64,000 nucleotides of DNA from Candidatus Gastranaerophilales bacterium (GTDB lineage Bacteria > Cyanobacteriota > Vampirovibrionia > Gastranaerophilales > Gastranaerophilaceae), in assembly GCA_944324305.1 (NCBI GenBank), contig CALUVV010000008.1, forward strand, positions 1-64,000. Direction: 5' to 3'. Positions 27,960 through 35,167 of this stretch are shown here, one piece after another. A program made the translations under genes and the position numbers. Below the pieces are notes generated by a model. That model was not told the origin of the DNA. It searched no databases and was given only the letters and a program-made list of their open reading frames with translations. Every line of letters begins with the position of its first letter. Position 1 is the stretch's first letter.

Positions 27960-28948
27960 TATGCTACTCCCCGGCTCAATAAATCATGAATATGAACAAC
28001 ACCTGCAGGTTTATTATTTTCAATTACAAATATATTTGTAATTTTTTTATCATTCATTATTTTTAAGACTTCAGAAGCCATTAGATCTTTTGTAACCGTT
28101 TTGGGATTTTTTGTCATCAAATCTACGGCTTTTTTGTCAAAAATTTCTGCAGACATGCATCTGCGCAAGTCACCATCTGTAAGCATTCCAGTCAGGCAGC
28201 CGTCAGAATTTATAAAACCAACACAGCCTAAACGTTTTGAAGTCATTTCCAATAAAACGTGCTGCATATCGGAATTTTCATCCAGTAACGGAATATCTGC
28301 ACCTGTATGCATTAAATCGGACACTCTTTGCAATATAGAGCCTAATTTACCTCCGGGATGCCTTGCATTAAAGTCCGCTTTTGTAAAACCTTTTCTTTCA
28401 ATTAAGCAAGCTGTTAAAATATCTCCGAGAACAAGTGTAGCTGTAGTTGAGCTTGTTGGTGCTAGACCTAAGGGACAGGCTTCACCGTTATCAGGCAGCG
28501 TTAACACGACATCACCGGCTTTACCTAAAGAACTATACGGATTTTTAGTAATACATATTAATTTAATTCCAAATCTCTTACAATAGTTTAAAATATCTAT
28601 TAATTCACGAGATTCACCGCTGTTAGATATTGCAATTACAACATCGGTATCTGCAATCATTCCTAAATCGCCGTGGCTGGCTTCAGCAGGATGAACAAAA
28701 AACGCAGAAGTTCCTGTAGAAGCTAAAGATGCAGCAATTTTTCTGCCGATATGTCCTGATTTTCCCATACCTGTAACAACAATTCTCCCTTCAGTATTCT
28801 GCATAATATCCAGAGCAGCAGTTAATGAAGAATTCAAATTTTCACGAAGCATTAATAAAGTATTAAGCTCAGAGTCTATTGTACGCATAGCACAATTTTT
28901 ATCAGAAATTTGTTGTATATCCTCTTTATTTTCAAGTAGATTTGGCAT
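27959..28948 (-). CDS. kdsD: KdsD/KpsF-type arabinose-5-phosphate isomerase
   Basis: A 329-residue sugar isomerase that interconverts ribulose 5-phosphate and arabinose 5-phosphate. The N-terminal SIS domain has IVVTGMGKSGHIGRKIAASL, FVHPAEASHGDLGMI and VVIAISNSGESRELIDIL. Two C-terminal CBS motifs run from about residue 205 to 329 (MLTDGDLRRCM, KKITNIFVIENNKPAGVVHI). Length and order are those of KdsD/KpsF/GutQ. No KdsA or KdsB is recognisable nearby, so the arabinose 5-phosphate may feed another sugar. It overlaps the HAD gene by 1 base (TAATG) with GGAG upstream. Confidence 0.92.
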   Translation of the reverse strand: MPNLLENKEDIQQISDKNCAMRTIDSELNTLLMLRENLNSSLTAALDIMQNTEGRIVVTGMGKSGHIGRKIAASLASTGTSAFFVHPAEASHGDLGMIADTDVVIAISNSGESRELIDILNYCKRFGIKLICITKNPYSSLGKAGDVVLTLPDNGEACPLGLAPTSSTTATLVLGDILTACLIERKGFTKADFNARHPGGKLGSILQRVSDLMHTGADIPLLDENSDMQHVLLEMTSKRLGCVGFINSDGCLTGMLTDGDLRRCMSAEIFDKKAVDLMTKNPKTVTKDLMASEVLKIMNDKKITNIFVIENNKPAGVVHIHDLLSRGVA

Positions 28949-29316
28949 TAAAGCTCCTTATTAACTTTATATTCAATACTAAATTTCTCATTCCTATCTT
29001 TATTTACTGCATAGGCAGTATTTAATCCGCTTGGTTTTCTGTCGTTAACAAGTATTCTCTCACCGAAAGGCATATCACTAATCAGATAATCATAACGAAT
29101 ATTGTTTGACTTTAAAAACTCTTTAAGATTATCAAGATATTCACCTTTTCGTGCAGTTAACAAAATAACCTTGTCTTCCTGCGGCAAATTCGAGAAGAAA
29201 TCTTTGACACCTTCAAGCAAAGTATCACTGCCGTCAATTTTGTATCCGTTATGCTTTACAATTGTACCGTCAACGTCAAGTATCCATGTCTTAGACAAAG
29301 GTGAAAATTCAAACAC
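28948..29316 (-). CDS. Small HAD phosphatase, capsule-biosynthesis type
   Basis: A 122-residue minimal HAD hydrolase with motif I WILDVDGTIVKHNG (Asp14, Asp16), motif II VILLTARKGEY, and motif IV region YLISDMPFGERILVNDRKPSG. Capless HADs of this length occur as 'capsular biosynthesis phosphatases' and GmhB/KdsC-like enzymes. The GTG start at 29316 immediately follows the stop of the nucleotidyltransferase/kinase gene. Together with the flanking isomerase and kinase-nucleotidyltransferase, it could complete a four-step route to an NDP-sugar (inference). Confidence 0.82.
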   Translation of the reverse strand: MFEFSPLSKTWILDVDGTIVKHNGYKIDGSDTLLEGVKDFFSNLPQEDKVILLTARKGEYLDNLKEFLKSNNIRYDYLISDMPFGERILVNDRKPSGLNTAYAVNKDRNEKFSIEYKVNKEL

Positions 29317-30819
29317 TTACAGCACCTCACCTAACTTAACAATTCCGTTATAGAAAGCACCGCATACAGAATCGTAATCTTCCCAAGCATAAGTCGTTAA
29401 TGAGAGCCAGATGACAGCATGAAGTAATTTAATTTTTTGTTTATCAACATAGGGCAAAGAGTCAAAGAAAAATTCTTCCATATCTGCCCAGTTATTAGGT
29501 TTTATAGCGAATTCAACATCTTTGTCTCTGATATCAAGCGTAAATTTCTTCCTGTTAAACTGGTCATATTCACCTTTAATTGAATAATACAGCTTAGCCC
29601 AATCATAATCTTCATCACCGTAAAGCTTTGTTTTACCGAAATATCCTCTCGGATCAATTAATATGGGTTTCATACTAAATGTATCAAACATTAAATTTGA
29701 AAACGTGCAATCGCCATGAATTAATGAAAAATGTTTCGGATAAATGTTTTTAACAGCTTGCATCAGCTCATCCTTATAAAAAAACACATTCCTGTAATAC
29801 TGCCCGTTAATTTTTATAAACTCTTTATCGGCAAACGGAATAAGCTTTTCAATTTTCGAAAGTCTGTCAAAAGTCTTATTAACATAATTATCTTCTACAT
29901 CCTGAATATTAACAGGGATATCAGTTTCGAGAGAATGTAATTCTTTTAAAGCTGAAATTAATCTGCGAAGAACAGCTCTTTTTTGAGTTTTAGTAAGGCA
30001 GTCATACTCATAAATATTTTTCCCTTGAACACGTTTCATCGTAAGCGGTTCATATTCATAAATTTCAGGAATATACTCAAAACCGAGTTTTTTAACATGT
30101 TTATACCATCCGATTTCATCAACCGCAATTTTTTGCCCCTGTTCATTTATTCCGCGCTTAACCACGACGTCATCTTTAAATTCCATAGAGTTAAACGGCC
30201 TGCATCTCGGTGTAGAATCATTGTTATCGGAATAAGAAATTAATGTCCCGATTTCCTTGGAACCGTAAAGATTTAACTCTTTAAATTTTATATCTTGATG
30301 CTGTAACCAGCCGACAAGCGCTCCTTCTTCAGGGATTTCTCTTAAAAAAGATTTATTCTCAAAAATAAAAAGCCCCGCAACACCGCTATCTTTGGAAGGA
30401 GTTTTTTCAAACTTATTATCAATGTAAGACCAACGGCACTCAAAATCTTTAGAAATTCCAATATAATTTCCGCTAATTTCAGGGATTTTAAAGTTGTCAG
30501 AAAGAATAAGATCACACCACATTATCATAAACGGTTCATCATCCGAAAAAGCCGCAATTGCCTCTTTTATACCCGATACAGTGCCCTTTTTTGAAGCTTT
30601 TAGTATCTTAAATTTATATTGAGAAGCAAAAACATTTAAATATTTCTCCAATACATCAGTTTTGTAATCAGAAATTATAGTAAATTCGGCATCACTAAAC
30701 TTTTGAAACGCATAAAATATTATAGGTAAATTATTAACAGGAACAAGGCATTTAGGTTTATTTCTTGTCAGCCCTTCCAATCGTGTTCCTTTACCGCCAG
30801 CCTGAATTATGACCTTCAT
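29317..30819 (-). CDS. Bifunctional sugar nucleotidyltransferase / APH-type kinase fusion
   Basis: A 500-residue protein. Residues 1-230 are a nucleotidyltransferase (IIQAGGKGTRLEGLTRNKPK, NNLPIIFYAFQKF, IMWCDLILSD). Residues ~240-490 are an aminoglycoside/choline-kinase-like domain with catalytic loop HGDCTFSNLMFD (His368, Asp370, Asn375) and metal site LIDPRGYFG (Asp389). Fusion suggests one sugar or alcohol is phosphorylated and then activated. It is the first gene of the operon running to 15928, and its ATG lies 41 bases from the first repeat of the putative invertible switch. GGAG precedes the ATG. Confidence 0.87.
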   Translation of the reverse strand: MKVIIQAGGKGTRLEGLTRNKPKCLVPVNNLPIIFYAFQKFSDAEFTIISDYKTDVLEKYLNVFASQYKFKILKASKKGTVSGIKEAIAAFSDDEPFMIMWCDLILSDNFKIPEISGNYIGISKDFECRWSYIDNKFEKTPSKDSGVAGLFIFENKSFLREIPEEGALVGWLQHQDIKFKELNLYGSKEIGTLISYSDNNDSTPRCRPFNSMEFKDDVVVKRGINEQGQKIAVDEIGWYKHVKKLGFEYIPEIYEYEPLTMKRVQGKNIYEYDCLTKTQKRAVLRRLISALKELHSLETDIPVNIQDVEDNYVNKTFDRLSKIEKLIPFADKEFIKINGQYYRNVFFYKDELMQAVKNIYPKHFSLIHGDCTFSNLMFDTFSMKPILIDPRGYFGKTKLYGDEDYDWAKLYYSIKGEYDQFNRKKFTLDIRDKDVEFAIKPNNWADMEEFFFDSLPYVDKQKIKLLHAVIWLSLTTYAWEDYDSVCGAFYNGIVKLGEVL

Positions 30820-30860
30820 TGTGTTTCTCCAACAGATATTTATTCTCTAATTCGATATAC

Positions 30861-30884
30861 ACAACAAAATAAATAAAATGTAGT
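30861..30884 (+). repeat. Switch repeat copy A
   Basis: A 24-base copy of the form ACAACA-N12-TGTAGT. It is identical over all 24 bases to the inverted copy C and in direct orientation with copy B, 39 bases to its right. Confidence 0.85.
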
Positions 30885-30898
30885 TGATAGTCAATAGA

Positions 30899-30924
30899 TA
30901 CAACAGAATAAATAAAATGTAGTG
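30899..30924 (+). repeat. Switch repeat copy B (left inverted-repeat arm)
   Basis: A 26-base copy, TACAACA-N12-TGTAGTG. It matches the reverse complement of copy C at 25 of 26 positions. The ends ACAACA and TGTAGT form an imperfect dyad, as expected of a two-monomer recombinase core site. Confidence 0.85.
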
Positions 30925-31053
30925 ATATTAGTAAAAGGAAATAATCCCGCTTTAGCCATTGATATTCAATACAAGTTTGACAAAAAATTATATTAATATT
31001 TGTTCATATAACTTGCAAAATGAACTATAATTATATTAATATAACAACGGATA
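30925..31053. other. Putative invertible segment carrying promoter sequences
   Basis: These 129 bases lie between inverted copies B and C and encode no protein. They hold a good + strand promoter (31003-31031), a minus-strand TATAAT (30987-30992) with only a weak -35, an isolated TTGACA at 30977, and a 13-base direct repeat (30987-30999 and 31030-31042). The segment sits between the recombinase gene and the first gene of the polysaccharide operon. Inversion is inferred from architecture and has not been observed. Confidence 0.6.
31003..31031 (+). promoter_or_regulatory. Promoter inside the putative invertible segment
   Basis: TTCATA (31003-31008), 17 bases, TATAAT (31026-31031). As drawn it points right, into the 3' end of the recombinase gene in antisense. 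After inversion it would point left toward the operon starting at 30819. Confidence 0.55.
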
Positions 31054-31079
31054 CACTACATTTTATTTATTTTGTTGTA
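31054..31079 (-). repeat. Switch repeat copy C (right inverted-repeat arm)
   Basis: Inverted copy of A and B, ending 12 bases before the recombinase stop codon at 31091. Confidence 0.85.
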
Positions 31080-31090
31080 AGTTTTTTTCA

Positions 31091-31633
31091 CTATAAAATA
31101 AAATTTGTATAGCTTTCATCGATTTTATCTTGCTCTATTCCGATATATCGCAAAGTAATCTGGGGGGCTGAGTGGTTAAATATCTTTTGCAGCATTACTA
31201 CATCTTTATACATTTTATAATAATGATATCCAAACGTTTTACGCAGTGTATGTGTGCCGATTTTTTCCTCTAAACCTGCCCTTTCACATACATTATTAAT
31301 AATTCGGTATGCTGCTATACGGTCAAGTCTGTTTTTAAATATAGTTTTAAATAGGGGGTCATTGGGATTTTTACCTTTAGTATATTTTGCAAGCATCGGT
31401 TTTAATTTGGAATTAATAGGAATTTTTTTGAATTTGCCTGTTTTTTTCTCTTTTAATTGGATATAATTTTTTCCTTTTACATCACCTATGTTTAATGCAA
31501 GAATATCAGAAATTCTTAAACCGCAATTGGTTCCGATTGTAAACAGAACTAAGTCGCGCATGCTTTGAGCTGCTAAAATTTTCTCAATCTTTCTTAAATC
31601 TGACATTTTTCTGATTGGTTCAACTGTTGTCAT
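31091..31633 (-). CDS. Catalytic-domain-only tyrosine recombinase (FimB/Mpi-like size)
   Basis: From ATG 31633 the protein has 180 residues; AAGGA lies 8 bases upstream, and a longer reading from 31678 has no ribosome site. The full tyrosine-recombinase set is visible: Arg40 in GLRISDIL, a Lys in the KEKKTGKFK hairpin, His128 and Arg131 in HTLRKTFG, His154 in FNHSAP, and nucleophile Tyr163 in LRYIG. There is no separate N-terminal core-binding domain, as in FimB/FimE and other small recombinases. No phage genes flank it. It ends beside an inverted repeat that frames a promoter segment, which suggests a DNA-inversion role rather than prophage integration. Confidence 0.9.
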   Translation of the reverse strand: MTTVEPIRKMSDLRKIEKILAAQSMRDLVLFTIGTNCGLRISDILALNIGDVKGKNYIQLKEKKTGKFKKIPINSKLKPMLAKYTKGKNPNDPLFKTIFKNRLDRIAAYRIINNVCERAGLEEKIGTHTLRKTFGYHYYKMYKDVVMLQKIFNHSAPQITLRYIGIEQDKIDESYTNFIL

Positions 31634-31759
31634 AAAAATCATCCTTTCATAAATTATTAAGCTCAGATTTGTATACATATGAGCTTATACATCACACCAG
31701 AATAAAAAATAAACATGAATATTTTTATCAGAATTTTAAATTATGACAACAAAAAAATA

Positions 31760-31832
31760 TGCCGCAACTCGGAATTGAACCAAGGACACAGGGATTTTCA
31801 GTCCCTTGCTCTACCAACTGAGCTATTGCGGC
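31760..31832 (-). tRNA. tRNA-Phe (GAA)
   Basis: The reverse complement folds into a full cloverleaf: acceptor GCCGCAA/TTGCGGC, anticodon stem AGGGA/TCCCT with loop CTGAAAA (anticodon GAA), T-arm CTTGG-TTCAATT-CCGAG, discriminator A. CCA is not encoded. It is followed by a T-rich run in its own direction. Confidence 0.95.
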
Positions 31833-31939
31833 ATATTCTTTATTTTATTTTCAAATTTTTATAAACTTCTTGAGAAGGTTGAGGCAATGAAATATTCTTT
31901 GGAGTAAATGGTGTTAAATATTTAATTGCCACGTTTTTT

Positions 31940-31967
31940 ATTATACAGGCTGAAAATTTTCAGTCAA
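31940..31967 (-). promoter_or_regulatory. Strong promoter upstream of tRNA-Phe
   Basis: On the minus strand TTGACT (31967-31962), a 16-base spacer, and a perfect TATAAT (31945-31940). It lies about 110 bases upstream of tRNA-Phe, between that gene and infC, and there is no protein gene in between. Confidence 0.7.
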
Positions 31968-31976
31968 GAACTTTTT

Positions 31977-32516
31977 TTAAGAATTCTGCGGAGCTATATA
32001 TAAAGTTACGTTGCGCCCTTCAAGCTGCGGTTTCTTTTCTATAACTACAGGCATGTTTTCCAGGTCTTTAACAAATTTATTTGCAAGGTCAAATGCCAGA
32101 TTTGAATGCTGCATTTCACGGCCGCGGAGCATGACGGCAATTTTAACCTTATTTCCCTGAGCAATAAACTTTTCAATATTTTTTATTCTGACTTGGTAGT
32201 CATGAGTATCAATTTTATAACGAATTTTGATTTCTTTAACATCTACGGTATGCTGTTTTTTCTTAGCTTCCTTAGCACGTTTTTCAAGTTCGTATTTATA
32301 CTTGCCGTAATTGAGAATTTTAGCTACCGGAGGCTCTTGATTAGGATTAATAAGTACTAAGTCCAAGTCTTCATCATAAGCCATTTGTAAAGCTTTTGAT
32401 GTGGGTACCACACCTTTATTTTCACCATTCTGGTCAATTAATCTGACTTCTTTTGAACGAATTCTTTCATTCATAATTGCTTGATTTTTGTTGTTTCTGT
32501 TATCGTTGGCAGCTAT
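31977..32516 (-). CDS. infC: Translation initiation factor IF-3, probable AUA start
   Basis: IF-3 with the N-domain block NERIRSKEVRLIDQNGENKG, the linker YKYELEKRAKEAKKKQ, and the C-domain VKEIKIRYKIDTHDYQVRI ... MLRGREMQHSNLA. I place the start at ATA 32516. An AGGAG (32529-32525) lies exactly 8 bases upstream, the reading frame is correct, and the length (179 residues) matches the family. ATG 32672 would add about 50 unrelated residues, and the internal ATG lacks a ribosome site. Use of AUU, AUC or AUA for infC is known from other bacteria and lets IF-3 repress its own translation. Confidence 0.9.
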   Translation of the reverse strand: MAANDNRNNKNQAIMNERIRSKEVRLIDQNGENKGVVPTSKALQMAYDEDLDLVLINPNQEPPVAKILNYGKYKYELEKRAKEAKKKQHTVDVKEIKIRYKIDTHDYQVRIKNIEKFIAQGNKVKIAVMLRGREMQHSNLAFDLANKFVKDLENMPVVIEKKPQLEGRNVTLYIAPQNS

Positions 32517-32571
32517 TGTTCTATCTCCTATGTTGTTATTACTTGTTTTACAAGTGTCATGGTAGCACAAA

Positions 32572-32599
32572 ATTCTATTTTTGCCACATTTATTAACAA
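32572..32599 (-). promoter_or_regulatory. Candidate infC promoter
   Basis: On the minus strand TTGTTA (32599-32594), 16 bases, TAGAAT (32577-32572). It is followed by a short ACTTGT/ACAAGT inverted repeat before the infC ribosome site. Confidence 0.45.
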
Positions 32600-32767
32600 A
32601 AAAAGTTTGTAACAAAATGTAAATACAAATTTTAAGCTGACATTTCAATTGAGCAGTAAGGGTTTCAGGCAATTTAACTTAAAGCAGGAAATTAAAGATA
32701 AATAAATTTATGCCGATATCATAATTACAAGCTAAATAGATTGAAAGAATAATATAAGGAGTATTTT

Positions 32768-32917
32768 ATGAAGAATGAAGCAGCAGCCGAAAATGCAGCA
32801 ACAGAAGTGTTTTTAGATTTAAATAACGGAGAATATCTTCAATTTGACATGACACTTCCAATTCAAATTCTATTTGACGATGTAATGAATTTTGTATCCA
32901 AAACGGATTTCGAATGA
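32768..32917 (+). CDS. Small protein, 49 residues, unknown
   Basis: A short open frame from ATG 32768 to TGA 32915-32917. A perfect AAGGAG sits 7 bases before the start and a strong intrinsic terminator begins about 20 bases after the stop, so it looks like a complete monocistronic gene. The product is acidic (many Glu and Asp) with an alanine-rich start and a hydrophobic stretch LPIQILFDDVMNFV. No cysteines, no signal peptide, no membrane span. I do not recognise the family. Confidence 0.6.
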   Translation: MKNEAAAENAATEVFLDLNNGEYLQFDMTLPIQILFDDVMNFVSKTDFE

Positions 32918-32935
32918 TTAGATGAAAGTTTAGAA

Positions 32936-32975
32936 AAAAAGAACCGGCTAAAATTTTAACCGGTTCTTTTTTTGT
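32936..32975 (+). terminator. Intrinsic terminator after the 49-residue gene
   Basis: Stem GAACCGG (32941-32947) with CCGGTTC (32960-32966), followed by a run of T. Confidence 0.88.
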
Positions 32976-33049
32976 TATAAAATATAGTAAAATGTCGATG
33001 TTCATGTAATAATAATTCTATTAAAATTGTTTGCGAAGAGGGATATTAT

Positions 33050-35167
33050 ATGAAAAAACTTATAAAATTAATGTGTGTTTTTACACTCGGGTTTTGCAGT
33101 ATATCTCCGGTTTATGCGGGATTTAAAGAACATTTCGATTTAGGGCAGCAATACTTATCGAATTATCAATATTCGGGAGCTATTACGGAATTTAAAAGTG
33201 CATTAAGAATAAACTATCTGGATAATTCGGCAAGAATAGGGCTTATTAATTCTTATCTTGCACGCGGCACATACTATGCAAATACTGACAAAGATTATAA
33301 AAAAGCTGCGGATGACTACCGCGCCGCATTATTTTATTTAGTATATTATCCTAATGCAAATCAGGTTAAAAATTCTTCGCAGGCAATTGTACAGGTTACA
33401 TCAAATTTAAACCAGTGTTTGAATACAACGGGTTTTGATACATCAGCGCAAAACAGGTTTTCAACAGCAAAACAGCTGCGTGCCGAGGGAAATTTTGCCG
33501 CCGCGGCTTACGAATTTAATCAGGCTTTAGCGGATAAAAGCTTAATTAAAGAGAGTTTCCAACAGACAGGCGATATAATGAAACTTCTGGGAAACAGCCA
33601 GAAAGCGGCTGAGTATTATCGTAAAGCCGTAGCGGTTGCACCTTCCGATATTGATTTAAGACTTTCCTATGCGAAAATGCTTGATAAGCTTGATCAGGAA
33701 GATGCTGCAGTAGAAGAATATAATTATATACTTTCTAAAACAAGTGATAATAAAGACGTTTTATATTCACTGGAAAGAATATACAAAAGAAAACTTGAAG
33801 AATCACCCAATGACGCCGCAGTTACAGCGAATTTAGGTGCAATTATGCAGAAGGCAGGCAATTTTGACGAAGCATTAAGGTATTATTCAAAAGCGGAATA
33901 TCTTGACCCATCGAATGTAAATACAAGACTTAATGTCGGAACTCTTTATCAGCAGAAAGGTGATTATAAAACCGCAATAACCGCTTATGATTCGGTTCTT
34001 ATAATCTATCCCGACAACGCACTTGCAAATCTTTATAAGGCACAATCACTTGCCGCAACCGGTGATAAAAAAGGAGCATTAGAGCTTTACAAAAAAGTAC
34101 TTTCGATTGAGCCCAATAACGAAATTGCACAGGCTGATATGCTTAATATGGTTAAAGATACAATGACTACAGCCCAATTTGTTGATTATATTAAGAAAAA
34201 TAATCCGAATAATGCGGCAAATATTTTATATACATATGCGCTTGACCTGCATAAACAAAACAAACTTAACGACTCTATCGCAATTTACAACGAAGTCATC
34301 AAGCTGACACCGACAAACCCGGAAGTTTATGTAAATCTTGCCATTGCTCAGGGGCAAAGCAAAAATTATGATGCGGCACTTGCCACATTAAACACTGCTA
34401 ATACAAAGTTTCCGAATAATGCGGAAGTTTCGGACGCCATAAAATCGATAAGTGCACAATCCACGGATGAAAAACTCGAAATTGCCGCAAATTACTACAA
34501 TAATAAAGATTACCAAAATGCCATAAACGAATATTTGAAGATTAAACCTGCAACTTCAGACACAATGCTGGGTGTGGCATCTGCATACCAGAATATGGGG
34601 GATACCGATAAGGCAATAGAATATTACAAACAGGCCTTAAATCTTGCACCGGCAAATTCGGATATAGCATACTATATCGCGGCATTATATGCAGAAAAAG
34701 AAGATACAGCAAATGCTAAAATATTCGCACAAAAAGCCATTTCACTTAACAAAACAAACAAGCAAGCTCAAGAATTACTTGAAAGCCTGAATGCACAAAT
34801 AGCATCGCAAGACCTTGAAAAAGCAATTTCACTATTTGATGCGGGAAAATATACGGAAAGTTTAACCTTATTAAACAAAATTCTTGCAGCAGAGCCAAAT
34901 GATGCCTATGCTCTCTATTACAGAGGAATGATTTACGACACGCAAAAGAAATATAATCAGGCAATTACGGATTACAAAAAAGCTTTAAGCATCAATCCTG
35001 ATTTAACAATAGTAAATTACCTGATAGGTGTTGATTACGATATGCTTGAACAATACAAAAATGCTATTTCGCATTACAAAGCATTTACAACAACATATTC
35101 GGAAAATGACGACTTCTTGAAATATGCACAAACACGATTAGGCGAATTAAAACAATATGACAAATAA
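33050..35167 (+). CDS. Exported TPR-repeat protein
   Basis: A 705-residue protein with a signal peptide (MKKLIKLMCVFTLGFCSISP, cleavage likely after VYA at residue 24). The rest is almost entirely tetratricopeptide repeats, for example AEYYRKAVAVAPSDIDLRLS, ALRYYSKAEYLDPSNVNTRL and AIEYYKQALNLAPANSDIAY, each with the Ala/Pro pattern of about 34 residues. It probably acts as a periplasmic or envelope protein scaffold. GAGGG precedes the ATG. The last 11 bases overlap the dus gene, so the two are coupled. Confidence 0.85.
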   Translation: MKKLIKLMCVFTLGFCSISPVYAGFKEHFDLGQQYLSNYQYSGAITEFKSALRINYLDNSARIGLINSYLARGTYYANTDKDYKKAADDYRAALFYLVYYPNANQVKNSSQAIVQVTSNLNQCLNTTGFDTSAQNRFSTAKQLRAEGNFAAAAYEFNQALADKSLIKESFQQTGDIMKLLGNSQKAAEYYRKAVAVAPSDIDLRLSYAKMLDKLDQEDAAVEEYNYILSKTSDNKDVLYSLERIYKRKLEESPNDAAVTANLGAIMQKAGNFDEALRYYSKAEYLDPSNVNTRLNVGTLYQQKGDYKTAITAYDSVLIIYPDNALANLYKAQSLAATGDKKGALELYKKVLSIEPNNEIAQADMLNMVKDTMTTAQFVDYIKKNNPNNAANILYTYALDLHKQNKLNDSIAIYNEVIKLTPTNPEVYVNLAIAQGQSKNYDAALATLNTANTKFPNNAEVSDAIKSISAQSTDEKLEIAANYYNNKDYQNAINEYLKIKPATSDTMLGVASAYQNMGDTDKAIEYYKQALNLAPANSDIAYYIAALYAEKEDTANAKIFAQKAISLNKTNKQAQELLESLNAQIASQDLEKAISLFDAGKYTESLTLLNKILAAEPNDAYALYYRGMIYDTQKKYNQAITDYKKALSINPDLTIVNYLIGVDYDMLEQYKNAISHYKAFTTTYSENDDFLKYAQTRLGELKQYDK

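Noticed and set aside
28101-28586. 161-codon open frame on the + strand
   Set aside because: It is the antisense of the well-recognised KdsD gene, with no ribosome site and unnatural composition.
30977-30982. TTGACA as the -35 of the switch promoter
   Set aside because: No acceptable -10 lies 15-19 bases downstream on the + strand, so I used TTCATA-17-TATAAT instead.
31091-31832. Prophage or integrative element inserted at tRNA-Phe
   Set aside because: The recombinase is near a tRNA gene, but there is no repeat of the tRNA 3' end, no phage or conjugation gene, and the recombinase lacks an arm/core-binding domain. The switch explanation fits better.
31840-31932. 30-codon GTG frame between the tRNA-Phe promoter and tRNA-Phe
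   Set aside because: No ribosome-binding site, no ATG and no conserved look. A chance open frame in the tRNA leader is more likely.
32517-32672. N-terminal extension of IF-3 to ATG 32672
   Set aside because: It would run through the promoter-like sequence and the AGGAG site and adds residues unlike any IF-3.
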